A stretch of 64,000 nt of DNA, from contig HG738138.1 of assembly GCA_000499405.2 (NCBI GenBank), forward strand, positions 21,400,824 through 21,464,823, written 5' to 3'. Positions 35,701 through 50,100 of the stretch are shown here, one piece after another. The position numbers and the translations under genes were made by a program. This DNA is from Onchocerca volvulus (Eukaryota > Nematoda > Chromadorea > Rhabditida > Onchocercidae). Position 1 is the stretch's first letter. The number at the start of each line of letters is the position of its first letter. The notes under the pieces are model-generated. The model was not told where the DNA came from. It saw only the letters and a program-made list of their open reading frames with translations, and made no database searches.

Positions 35701-38700
35701 CGTTACTGCCTTATGGCCCATTTCTTCTTAGATATTCTTTGAACGTGCTACTTCAGCCAATCGAAGTTTTAAAAGTTTGTTTTATTCATTTTTTAATTTT
35801 TCCTAAAATTATTTACAAAAGTCAGCAAAATGTGTACAAGTTCCGAATTTCCGTTTTTCTTATCAGCAATATTTCTTGCTCGATTCCATAATAACTTGTC
35901 TCAAGCTTTTCCGGGAAACAGAATTACATAAATGAGCCATTTCAATTACTGCCTTTCTGACTTAAAGCATATTTTCACGAAATTTAATATCCAATCAAGT
36001 AGAATCTAATCCATCAATTCCTCCATAATAAAACATTAATGTCAGCTCAATTTTCTTTCAGTTAATAAAAGATAACAAAAAAGCGATACTGTAAGCAGCG
36101 TGCAATTTATCATGCAGATATGCTTGTTTTTATATGCGGTGTTTGGAAATTTTTTAGGCATTCGAAGAATGCAAATCAAAAATTGGACTGAAGAAAAATT
36201 AAAAAAAAAAATTAACAAGCAAAGATGAACAGCTCTGACAATAAATAAGAAAGCAGTTTATAGCGATAAAAGAGGCCTATTTAATCAAATCTTTCAATTA
36301 AAAAAAAATAAAAATTGAAAAACAGTAAGAAGAAGGAGAAAAATACTAACAAAAAAGAAATAGGAGGAAGAAAATCCCTTAATACTTGAAAATATTTGTA
36401 ATTACAGAAAGGAAAGCTTGATTCATTTTCTTCATCTCTTTCTGCTCTTTTTTTCCCTAAGATTTTATCATTTTATGTGAATGCTAATCAATGTAAATTC
36501 AATAAATGATGTGAAGAAATTCACAAAAGCACTCGCAGTCAAAAGCAAAATCAAATTTTCGACAGTTCAAGTAGTCTAAAGTTTTATTATCAAAATTAGT
36601 GAAACTATTGATGATTAATAAGGAGAAATAATATATTAACACTAGAGGAGACACTATGATGAATATTCTAAGTTCAGATTAGAATATAACTGCTTAACAA
36701 AACAAATTGTAGTTCTCTTTAGGATCTTCTTCATTTAATTAAAAAAAAAAATGATGTTTTCTTTAAAAATGATAATTTTTTCAAAATAGGTTTCTTTTCA
36801 CATCGATGCTTTTTTGGAAAACTCACAACTCATCTAAATCATCTAAAGTGGATTCTCCAAGGAAATTTAAAGTTGAATGCTTGATATTTCTGCCATTCAG
36901 TAAAACTTTTTATTTTACGGCACTACTAAAATTCAATTCTAACAGTTCTGATTAATCATTTCAAAAATCTATTATTTCTCAGAGATTTTAATAATCATAA
37001 ATGTACACAGTTTGTTTAAAATCTTTCATTTTGGAATTTGAGAAATAGCAGAATATCTGTTGGGTTCACAGATGATGCTTTTTCAGCGGCTGCTGATTTT
37101 GCTGACACCTTGAAAATCTATAAAAATCAGAAAGAACGATGAACTAACAAGGTAAGTCTTCACCAGGTTCTTCATCAGAAACATCCGAATTTTGACTTCG
37201 ATTCTGCTTCTCTTCATCATCAACTTTATTTTGTGAGCTATTTTGCTCATTGAAATTTTTCGTTGGAATAAACTCGCTGTCCGGAGATGCACCAACTACT
37301 TTCGATTGTTGCGCATATATTTGAGCCATGTATTGCTGATAGTGCTGTTCCTGGAGCTGTTTGATCAATGCCTCCTGCTACAAAAATATTTAATTAGCAT
37401 TAATTTTCCATATTAAGCAATTTGAACTGGGTCATTTTTTTTACCAATTTCAATTTTTTTTGCCTTATGAAAGTTTGAAAAAAGTAAACCTTCCAATGAT
37501 ATTTAAAGTTGAATGTTGGTATTACTGCCATTCAGTAAGACTTTTCATTTTACATATACTCTCTAGGTTGCACTTTGAAATACAAACTTCTTTGTAGCGG
37601 TAAGTCAAAAAATTGCAATTATTACAATGCAATATTTTGCATTCAAAAGCCGAGAAAATTACATTTATGATTGAATGAGTCTAAATGGTTCACCTTGCAC
37701 CTATAAAGCAGCTTTGCCCGTCGATGCGGATACAATAAAAACTTTCCAAAGTCCAGAACTGTACAGTTGTTTCTGAGATTCAATGCGCTAATTGAATTTT
37801 TTAAGACATCTATTTTCTGACTTTATTTCCAGATTTTCTTGATTTTCAATTTTTTATCCATATTCTACGACGAAAAAGTAGGCTATTCCAAAATTTTTCG
37901 GTATCTGGGAATAAATTTATATTTTCACCCACCAGAGAAAAGTAATTCGAAGCTCTCTGATTCATGAAATTGTTAAACAAATAGAAATTATTTTGTTTAC
38001 ATTGATTTATGAAAAAAAAAAAAAGCTGTTACAAATGAAAAATAGCTGATTTTAACAAGAAAATTGATACTTAAGGTATTTTTTTTTTCATTTTTGAACT
38101 GTCATGTAATGTTCGTCTTGAAACATATCCTTTAGCCATGTACCCAAAAAGTAAGAATGAATAGCTATTTTCATCAAGAAATGTTTATTAGAATTTCAAA
38201 ACTTAACATTTAAGGAAATAAGAAAAAAAATAGAAAATAGTTGAATTTTCTATCCAAGTTAAAGCCCAATGATCCTATTTCCAACTGAAGTTTACCTTTT
38301 GGAAAAATGAAGAAATGTTATATTAAGTCCTATTTATCACATTTTTTTTTTCATGATTATGACGAATGTCCTTAAAAAAGTATTTTTTAAGACAAATTAA
38401 GTTTAGATTGTAATCATAACTGATAAAGGACAAAATATGGATATGTGCATAATTAGAGATTCTAAATGACCTCATTACTTCCATATATGAAGAAGCCATA
38501 TACAGAAACATGAAGTATCTTTTCCATTCCAACCATATTTTAATCAGCCTAATACTTTTCAGGGTATATCTCTGATTGTATTCATTCCATATTTTTCACT
38601 GCCTAAACTAGTGAGATCACTTGGAATAAGAGCTTTAACTAATTACCATTTAATTAATTTTTTCACTTCCTGCAAGTGTCCATACAAGTTGCCAATCCAG

Positions 38701-41700
38701 GATTAAAGATTAATCATATCATCTGATCTTTACTTCCTATCAACATTATTCTTTGCTCTTCCTCAAGAGAATGCATGTTTAGTACGATACAAGTACGAAA
38801 TAAAAGACTTCGAAGCACAATAAGTAATCTGAACTTTGCGAAAGACGAAAACTTATGAAAGACGTCATTCTCATCATCATTATCATCATCAACAGCAGCA
38901 GTAACAACAGCAACAACAGCAGCTATGCTTCAATGACTACTTCAAGTTAAGCGAGCAAATGTCAGGCAAACTTAATTCATTAGTTTTATCCCCAAACTAT
39001 TCTCCACATTTCATTCTCATCAAAAGCAATCTCTATCTCAACTCTATCAACTTCAGCAGGTGGCAATCTCCATTTCGTTTACACTTTTTTTTTTTGAAAC
39101 TTAATTGATTCTCATGAATTCTATCACGGATATATTCCAGATCGACTGGAATTCTTCCTCAGAATCAAAAATCAAAATTTGTGACTATTATCAATTTCGA
39201 AGTGTATTCATTTTTATATAACATAATACCAGCTTGCCATTTCGCTTCCATTCATTCAACACATCACTTCGCTTCCATTTATTCATTTCGAAACGCAACT
39301 ATCCTTTTTACGCAGCCAAGAAGGAAGCAATATAGATGAATGTTAGTTATGAAGAAAACCGGCAGAAACACGCAAGTTTCTCGAATGTTTCTCAAAAATG
39401 TCACAAAAATTTGCATATTATTTCTATCAGCTATGAGACACTGAAAGAAAAAAGTCATATTCAACTGTCCGTGTACACTCCTCTATGCTACCAAATAGTA
39501 CCCCCGTTTTGAAAGGAAATAGTTTTAGAGATTATAATTAAAAATTGTTTCAATTTTAACTTAAAGGATCTCATTTAAGAACTAGGAAATGATTTTTTTC
39601 CATAATATTAGGTTATTTAAGTCTCACCTACTCAATCTTTTAATTAAGCTTTTAAGTTGTAACTATAAATATTACAGATGAATTCAAATGAATGTTTCCA
39701 AATCATCATACACTTTAGTCGTTAACAGTAAGATGAATAAGTGAGAAACTAAAAAAGCATAAAACATTTAAATTAAGGAACTGCGATTAACAACAAACTG
39801 TTATATCAGTAAAGATTATTTTACAGGAAAAGAAAAGAAACTATGATTGATAAACTGCACGAGGATTGCCTCATATCCATATTCCAGAAGTTGGATTTCA
39901 TTGATCGTGTACGCCTTGAGGTCGTATGTCATAAGTGGTTCGAAATATTACAGGTTCGAAATATTGTTTAAAATGAGTTTATCACTGCTACCACCAGTTT
40001 CTTTCGCAGAAGTATGAAAGAGAACCAATTACAAATTCTAACTAAAAAATTGAAAAAAAGATTAAAGAAGATCAATGCATCTGCTAAATAAACTATTGGG
40101 TAGATGAGCTTTAAAAGCTGTTTTTCAATTGCTGAAAACAGCTCATTGAAGATCAATTTGAAGATTTGCTAGCAAATAAAAACGAATTTTCTTGTCAAAT
40201 TGCATGAATAAGTTTATAGCTTATTACTACTATGAAAGAAAATATTTAAATCGATGAAAAAATGCTTAATGAAACTGCTATGCAAATCACAAAATACGAA
40301 AAAAAGAAATCTTTTTGCCAAGGACGACTTTCTTGCCTTTTACTTTCAACGCAGTTTTCGAACAAATAAACTTTACATAAATAATGTAGTAAAATATTCC
40401 GCTTTTGAATTAAATATTCCACAGTAACATAATGAAGTGAGATTAGAGCACTTGATTAAGTTTAACATTTGAGGAACACTTCCTAAATATATTGATTCAA
40501 TTTCCTAAGAAAAGGCTAGGAACCAAACTTTTTCATCATCTTCAAGGATTGTTTTTTGCTTACTTAGTACTTGGTGCTGCTCGATGAGAAATCCATATTT
40601 ATTATGCAAACAATTCGAATAATTCTTTGCAGAAGCAAGCAAGCTATGCGAATATCAAAGAAGTGAACATGGCCGATTTTTTAGCAAATGATTCCAGCAG
40701 CTATTTTCAGCAGGTATTGTTACTCTGTCCTAAACTATCCTTTTTTTTTTTAAAATCTTTTTAGGGAATTCAACGAATCTGATGAATATAACAGATTTTA
40801 CAACATAAGTACACATTCGATCAAGGAAGTCCAACTTGAACTTTAGAGTTCTTTCGTTGTGAACAATCGATCAAAATAAATTGAGACTTCTTGTCGTCAA
40901 TAGGGTTGTAGACATATAATGTTTTTTTTTAAATTAAATGTTTGACATTTTTTTTTTCAAATTAAATGTTTAACGGATGGTTTGTACCAAAAAAAAAAAG
41001 AAAAAGCAATCTCATAAGTCTGGCCAAACAAACGACGTGCGCCGCGTGAACATTTGGTTTGGTATGACATGAAATACTACTTTCTTCGCTGCCCCTACTT
41101 ACATCTTTACTTTCGCTCAAAAATTTCATTCATTTGTTTCCTGCATTTAAAGTATTAGTGTTAAATTACGATCAAATTATAATAATGGAATCAAGAAATC
41201 ACAACATATCTGTATATAGACAGCAGAACTATAATTGAATAAATCATATTTTACCATTTTCGATTTTTTCATAAACTCATAAGTTTCATTTACAATCTTC
41301 AAAATCTACATGAACTTTGCAGGAGTTCATCTCATTCGCACCAACAGTAATTGGAGTGGTAAAACGTTGCGGGCGCTATGTTAGAATGATCAGTTTTGGT
41401 CAACGCTGGCTCAAAATCTCACAGCCTATTATTGACGCTATTGCTGAGTTCGTTTAATTTTTAGAAGCAATAAAAATGCCATTTTCATCTAATATTATCC
41501 GAAGATAATTATTAGTTATTCTAAACTGTTTTTAATTTAGTTATTGCACTCGTCTAACAGAACTTGATCTTGGTTGTATCATTCTGAATGCTGATATATC
41601 CATTTTACTGGAGAAAATTGGCAAGAACCTGGAAATATTTTCATTGGAAGAAACTAGCTGGGTGAATAAAGATGACGGCGATAAGGTCTTAAACATTATT

Positions 41701-44700
41701 TATAAAAATATTAATATAAAGAGTAGCATATTTGATCCCGCTTTCGTTTCCGCTTCTTAAGTCCATATTCAGATTAACAATTAATTTCAACAATCACACT
41801 GGAAACAAATGTCCATATTAAAATAGTAAATAATTATTGATATGTCCTAAGGAAATCTATCCGCTCTATTTTCTGCTCATTTGCATATAATATATAAATG
41901 GAATTAGCAAGCTTTTCAGGTACAAGATTTCTTTCAACGAATGAAAAAACTGAAAAAAATTAACCTCAGACGAGCTTCATTTAAACTGGATAAACTTCAC
42001 GAACTTCCTTCTTGCCTCATGTAAGTTTCTTCCCAAACTCTTCAGAGAAGTCTTAATATTCTAATATTCTAAAGTCCTAATATTTTGGTGTTTTATATTC
42101 TTAAGTTTTAATATTCCTTAATCTTCTTCATATTCTAAATTACAAAATTATGATAAATGAAGGAAAACTTACAGGAGCATTGAGATCAGTGGGACCAATT
42201 CACTTCCAGCAGAAATTTTAAACACATTTCTTGCTCTACATCCAAATCTGACTGAACTAGAACTGAGTCCATTACCAAAAACAGATGATATGACTTTATC
42301 ATATATCAGTGGTTTGCCAGCATTACAATCTCTTCACATAGGTTATATACAGAAAGAAGCTCAAGTTCTTCCAATGGAACCATTAGCATTTTGCAATACT
42401 ATTCAAAAACTGCATATTCAGGTAAGTGACCCTTTTTGCATTCTAGCATAACGCCCAAAGAATAAAAAATTACAGAATAATGATTTGCAAGAAATACGAT
42501 GAATTATCCCTTTTTCTAGGTATTGATCCAGGTTTTTTCAGATTTTAAGAAAAATTTTAGATTTTGCGAACATCTTTGTAAAAAAGAAAAAAAATCGTTT
42601 TTTTGTAATGTCTTTTAAAAAATATTAATCAGATTACAAAATAGTTCCTTAATTCCCACAGAATTCCTTCAAAGATCAAAAAAGAATAATGTGAAAGTAT
42701 CAAAAAAATAAATAATAATTTGAAAGTTGTGCACTAAAAGCATGAAAACAAGAACTAGAAATTAAACATAAAAAATACTGATATGAATGATAGAGAACAA
42801 TCTCGATTTAATTTGATTTGATTTCAATTTTCACTAAAAGAATCCGTTTCAGAATTGCACTGCTCTAACGGGACAAAGTCTAAGAGTGATACTAGAAGGA
42901 TTGGTGAACTTGCGTTCGTTAACGATTATAAGTTGTTCGAAAGTATTTGATTATTCGTCGTTATCACAATGTCGTGTGCTGGATTCATTAAATATTGGGC
43001 ACTCACCTCATCTCTCCGATGAGGAACTAATTCCACTGGCTTCACACAAAATGCTTCGCTCATTGACACTCAACAAATGTTTCAATATCACCAATAGCTC
43101 GATACTAACTGTTATCAGAGATTGCACATTGAACAATGTTAGCCTAACTAACTTCATCATTCCTTCCCACTGACTGTTAAGAATTTCGTTCGATAATCTT
43201 TTCCGTTGTTTGTTGAGATTGCCAGCTGGATTTAAAACTTATTCAAATATCACGAAATTCAGATTTCACTCATAAGCTGCGATGGAATAACGGATGAAGT
43301 GCTTTACTCATTAGCATCAATTCACTATGCCATTGAAACGATTTCTGTACAAGGATGTGCTTGCATTACTAGGTTATCTGAATTTCATTTTCTCTAATCC
43401 CATGCAACTTTAAGCTAGCCAGAATTTGAGAATTCAATATTATGAAGAGAAATCTAATTTCAAAGATCTATTTTCGTCACTTGTTACAGCAAAGGTGTAG
43501 CGGCTCTTGCATTAATGAAAAATATCACAAAACTACGAGAGCTCGATATTAGTCATAATAGAAATATTGATGATATGGCGATACTATCAATCCACAATGG
43601 ACTTAAATTGAAAAAGAGAGAGAGTGGAGAAAATTGTGCAGACGGAAATAAAGAAAACGAGATACAGCCTCAAACTTCTAATGATTTGGTAAGTAATCAC
43701 TCTCCATTGATTTCTGATGAAGAGTAAACAAAAAACTCCGAAATAACGAAAATTTGCAAATATCTTTTCAGTAATCATTCTATAAACTCAATGTAATGTA
43801 AATAACCATTCCTGTTCATATGAAGAAAGAACAATGAAGCTTTAAACAGTATTATTTAATTTTTTAAGCAACAGGTTGGGAATGGTGCTAGTAATTATTA
43901 AAATTATAAGCATGAACAATACGATAAACACAAACATTCTTAACTAATATATTTGATTTGTTGCTACTCAGATATTTCTTTCAGTTGACAATTTATATAT
44001 TCAAAACAAGTGTTTCGTTCCGGATTGAACCTCACGTGAACGATCTAATCAATTTATCAAATTAAATTTAATTGCTACCCTGTAGTGTTGTGTGCACTTT
44101 AAAAATCTAAAGTGCAAGCAAAGAATAAAAACATGAAAATTTCTGCATAATTTAAATGATTAAGTCGAAATTCCCAATGTATAGCAGGACTTCTACTATA
44201 ACCTAATTGTAAATCCTCCTCTTCAAACCATTTGAAATAAGTGGGCTAGTCAAAAAGTTTGCAACTTTTGGACTTCAAATAGTTACCTGATTCCTTTTAT
44301 GTCCCTAACTTTTCCAATTTCTTGAAATATTTGTTCTCCGCTTATTAAATTATTTGCTGAGCATTCATAGGTCAAGCTCCAGTCCGAAAATGTACTCAGA
44401 AACTCATGTTATTACATTTCATTTATTCATCTATTAATTAAAGTATCTGCCATGTACCAAGTTCCTCCTATCAGCTGAGTAAATGTACTTTCAAATTGAA
44501 AAAGCAGTACATATTTCTAACAGTGTTATTTATTCATTCACTGTTTGTTTTCATAAGAAAATTCTTAACAGTATAAAATTGCAAATAATAGTAAAACATC
44601 ATAACATTCGCAACTGTGTACTGCTGCTATAATTTTTACTCTGTTGATAATGAGCAAATGATTATTTGTTGCAATGTACATTCACTATATATTTTCTAAA

Positions 44701-47072
44701 TTTCAGTATGCGGGTATTTCAGTTGTGATTTCAATATTTGGTTTGTTATCTATTTGTCAGATAAAGAATCAAAAACAGAATATTTGATCTGAGTCTATTC
44801 TCACGTATTTTCACTATGCTAACATCCATAGAAAAATTACTTGGAAGTAAATTTTTCAATGCTGTTAAATCACATCTAGGATTCACAGGAAAATTCGAAT
44901 TCTGTAATTGAAATACAAGCAAGAATGATAAAAATGCAGTCCAGTTAATTTAATCATATCACTATTGTGTATTTAAAGATATAAAAGTTCATAAGATACC
45001 ACCGGAGGTTTCAAAGGTGCAAGATTAGCATACACGAAGTAACTCCAAACCTGAGTGGGATCGCCTACAAACTGCTGTTGAGCGTATGCCCGAAACTGAT
45101 GATATGTTTGACGATTGAGAGCTTCCTGAATTTGTTGTCTGTAAAATCGAAAAAAAAGTTCGTAATTAAGATTATTCATCAAGATTCAATGTTATTATTT
45201 TTAGCAAATAGAAGAGTTCGTAATTTTGACAGCAAAAAAAAAAAAAAAAGATTCTACAAACAATTGACAAGAAATCCCATATTATTCCCATCCATCCTAA
45301 ACATACTAGCTCGGAGCAAATTAATATCAAATTCAGTGGACCACAGAAATTCGGAGGTGAACTTTCAGATATCTATAACACAAGATTTTCTTTTGATAGA
45401 GTTAGCAAATTAAGAATTAAGCTTATTCGTGTTGTGAACAAGACGAGCAGCTAAAGCAAAGAAATAGTACGGTTTGTATAATAAAATGATTTTATTATTA
45501 TAATTATTATTTTATTATTACTGTAATTTTATTATACGAATTGATACTACTTCTTTGCTAAAGCGAGGAAATAGTACAATGCGTGTAATGAAATCACTAA
45601 TAAAGTGAGATAAAATCATACCGCTGTGCTTCAAATCTTTCCATATCATTCACTGCTTGAGAAACATCAGACTGAACATTATTTTGCTGCTGTTCTTCAC
45701 TGTAAGCTGACAATTTTAATCGGTATATTAAAAAGTTGAGCGACGATTCTAGCTTATTAAATGAAAACAATGAAACTTTAAGTAATTGTTACTTATTAAA
45801 AATGAAACTTTAACAAGCGCTGTTCTGGAAATTGTACTTCCAAAGTGTTAAGAATTATGTACTATTTCAATATATAAATGATAAACCCTAATAATTTGAA
45901 AAAATACATAGAAATTTAAAAATAAATTACCTTTTGAGATTTTTTTGTGACTGTAAGTATTCACTGACAAAATCACGAAATGATGGACAAACAATATCAA
46001 GTAGCGTGATGAATGCAGACATAGCATCAGAAGTACTTAAGTTACCCAAGTCTTTCCAAGTCTTCCTAAAATGCAAGATCTGATTAATGATTGGTGACTA
46101 CAAATGATGAAGATAACTTTCATATGCAATTTTTGACATAATTTTAATACGTTAGCTTAACGAGCAAAAATTGCTTAATAAATCAGAAAAGTATAAGAAT
46201 GGAGGCTTTACGCAACAGAAATGTATTTCACAAGTAATTTGTTTTAGTGAATTCTCTCTTTTGATAAAACTATCGAAAATGGCTCTGATTTATCACTGTA
46301 AATATATTAGATGCAGTGGATGAAATAAAATCGAATATCTAAACAAAAACCAATAGCTTAATTTTAGCAATTTCAATCAGCATGGAAAGCTAACATTACA
46401 TCCAGAAAATCACAATAGATTTTGGACTGTTTATAAAAGGGAACTTTATTAGTTGTATGTAATAGAAAAGTCGAAATCACGAGATCTTACAAAACTCAGG
46501 AAATAAAATTTATACTAGAGTTTATTTAAAATTATTAAAATACAAGAATTAAGCTATATTAAAACGTATAAAAAACAAACTTCAACGAAAACATCAAAAA
46601 TGTTCAGTATGCTAGTTTCAAATAACTTAATAAAAAAAATTAAAACGAAATGACGCAGTGTTGTTTATTACATTAAATCAGAATAAACTGCTAATTTCCT
46701 CTACTTACTCAAGAAAAAAGGAATAAACAATCACATCATTCAAGTTTTAAAATCCACGTTATGATCAGTAATAAAAATATCAATTCTAATGCGATTTTTC
46801 TGTTTTCTACTTGTATTTTTCAACTCTTGAATTCTTTATCACGAACGCCATCTGTTTTAATCTCACTATTACGGTCATAACAATCATAATAAAAAAAAAA
46901 AAAGTCGGAGATTTTAAGAAACTTTTCTAGACAGCATGCATTCTAATTTCTCAGTAATTTCATGGATCAAGAAATAATTACAATTTTGATTCAAAGAAAA
47001 AGAAAGAGTCTGATTATGAAACTCATAAATTTCGACTTGCCAAAAAAAATATAATCTCCCAAAAATTCAAAA

Positions 47073-47103
<31 letters not shown>

Positions 47104-50100
47104 TATACGTTTCCATTACTAAAAAATGGTAATGTCATTGCTAAGATCAGTTCAGCGCACCGGTTTTGATTTCATGTCATAAGATTAATGGAGAAGAACT
47201 AACAGCTGCAGAGTTATAAACGAAAAAAAAAAAATTAAAATATTTCTAGAACAACAGAAGGAATACGAGGCCCAGAAAATTTCTATAACTTAAAAAAAAA
47301 AACCGAGAATAGAAAATCGTTTTTTTAAACTATATCCAGAGCCAAGGTTATCTATCTGCTATCTGCAAAATTTCGATTAGGCAGCTTTTTTAGAGATTAC
47401 TGAGAATTTCTTGTTAGTGAATAATTTAATTGAAACAATGTATAAGTCTTGTATATATATATATATAGAAGGATTTTGGGGAAGAAATGACATAAGTTGA
47501 TATAGTAGCTGATGAAAGAGAACGAGGAGAAGGGCTGGATGTTTAACGAGCCAATAAATGGTGTGACTTAGGTTCAAAAAATTGGATAAGAAAAAATTTT
47601 TAGCTTGTGACTACTTTTTGAGTTAATTTTTGATATAATGAATCAACTTTTTTGCCTTAATGAGGATTGCTCTGAATCGTCTTGAAGCTATTTGGCGAAA
47701 TAGGTGAAAAGCAACGATTAACGAGTCCTGCAAAACTGAGAGCTGTAGGAGGAAGCAAGAGAATAGCGAATAATATGATAAAATTTATATTAGGAAGGAA
47801 GATAAAAGTTGATTCAATACATAAAATACAAATTTAATTAAAAATTGCATAAATAAAATACTACCACATATTTAAAAAGAAAAAGATAATTTCAATTGCT
47901 GATTTTTTCTATTATTACTTCCTCCAAATTCAAATACTATCACATATTAACCTAAATTCTACAGAACATACACAATATTCAATTAAAATTAAGAAAAGAA
48001 ATTCAAAATTCGACCAAATTTTCATCAGTCATTTAAAATCAGTCTTAGAATTTGCATGCCCATTACTTTTGTCCAATAACAAAGAAACGGTTTCGTAATA
48101 AGAATAAAATAATGAACATCTGCAACTTTGTATATACTTAACATATTTTTTTACATAGTCAGGAGCATTTTTTCTAAATTAGAAATGCAATAAGTACTAT
48201 ACTTGGTGATTTCATATCTTTTTTTTTTTTTTTTTCTAATAATACTAAAACTCCTCTAACTTCCAGCGCAGAGTTTTCCCGATCAATGTACTTGAAAACG
48301 AGACATAGCAATGCTTAAGAGATGGTTTTTTTTTTTTAAAATTTACTGATATCAATTTGGCTTGTTACTAAAATATTTTAATTCTTGAATTCCAAAAAAA
48401 CTAAAAACTTCTTAAAATGAGCTGTTATTTGAGTAAAAAAATGCCTGAATCTCCTGATACAAATGGCTTGCGAGTTTTATAGATTGCAAAACAGAACACA
48501 TGAAATGAGAGTAATCGTAAGTTGTTCAAGAAAATGACGAAGAATACAAAGCCATTTAACTTCGAAAATAGACATATTTTAGCTTCAAGAAAAAAAAAAA
48601 AGAAACTATTATCTTATAATATTTCATTTCTTTAAACTAGTTGCAAATATTTCTTCTGAAATTTAATTTCGAATCCCACTTGAATAATAACCTTCCTCAC
48701 AACACGGCAGCTATTATCGTAGCGAAAGGCGATAAAAGTAAGTAGCGTCGAAATATTCTAAGAAGTTCCAAATAATTCGAAAAGATATCTTGAAATCCGA
48801 CCAAAAAGATAAGGTTGACTTTCAAGACGCTCAAAACTATAGCATATCGTGCATGTTGAAAGCTTCACCAACAATTAGATTAAAAGAATAATCTAAATGA
48901 TATTGTGATCATCTTCAACAGAAAACATATTTAATTTTCTTTCAGAAAATCTTGCAAAAACATAAAATTAAACAAAAGCTGTAAGAACGATATATCCAGA
49001 TTCAGGATGCTGAAATTGTATATGCAGTAACTTTCATCTTAAACCAATTCTTAAAAAGAAAACTGAATTTCTGGCACTATTATTCAATTAGTTATTTAAA
49101 AAAAATTTTTTTTTTCGTATTTGGTCTTATCAAATTGGCAATCATTAGCGCAAGCAGTACAAGTATGGCAGCTTTTTTACTCTAAGTCATTCGGTAGCAG
49201 ACAGACAGCAAAAATCTGAAATCGATCTTTTCAATCACTTTTTTTTCGAAAAAATTCCAAAAATTTTAACAATAAAAAAATTCATATAAATAAACTGATA
49301 TATCCTAAAAACTGATTCATTCGTAATTTATCATAGTGTGGCATAACGGAGAAAATTTAGATGTAACTTTTCATGCAACTTGAAAAAACAAATAAAACCC
49401 AAACGAAATCTGAAGATTTCTTTCAAGAAAATGTCTGAAAAGTTCTTGAACAGAATATAGTTTTCAATTGGGGATTGGAAAAAATTGGCAGGCATATGCA
49501 AAAAAGAAAAAATTGGTGAATGGAAAATTCAAAAACGATTTTCATCCGCAGTAAAGGATCAATTTATCATCGACTCATATTAATAAAAATCAACTGAAGT
49601 GACAAATACAAGACAATTTTTTTAAGCATACGAATGTGAATGGATTTGTCGGTATGTATATGCATGTATGCGCATGTGTTGAAGACTTATATATATATAT
49701 ATAATTCCGAGTTAATAATATGTAGTATGCACATATTTCTATATATAAGTACATATGTTTAATTCTTCCATAGAAAAAGCTATATCATTCTCTATTTAAA
49801 ACAAATTGTCCATCAAGAGAATGAATTTTAGATTTTAGTCAAAAAAGAGGAAAAAAGTTTTTTACTATGATATTCAAACATTCACTGAAGCCTTGAAATA
49901 TTACTGATCAATAGAATGCACCGTGTTAAAACAGTAAAGCTTTTGAAATAACAGTTCTGAATATCATTTGAAATTTCAATCAAGAAAACACCTATTGGAT
50001 TTGTAAAACGGAGCAGAAAAAAATTTCCTCCAAGATCTTTACCGCACACACTTTATTATTCATTAATCCAAATCAAAACAGCACACAACAGAAATTTTTT

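Noticed and set aside
38870..38930. CAG/CAA and TCA steps that could encode a poly-Q or poly-S tract
   Set aside because: Lies inside an intron with no open exon around it; read as a simple repeat.
45078..45413. 111-codon plus-strand frame
   Set aside because: Antisense to an ACBD3 exon with clear homology, and rich in lysine from a poly-A tract.
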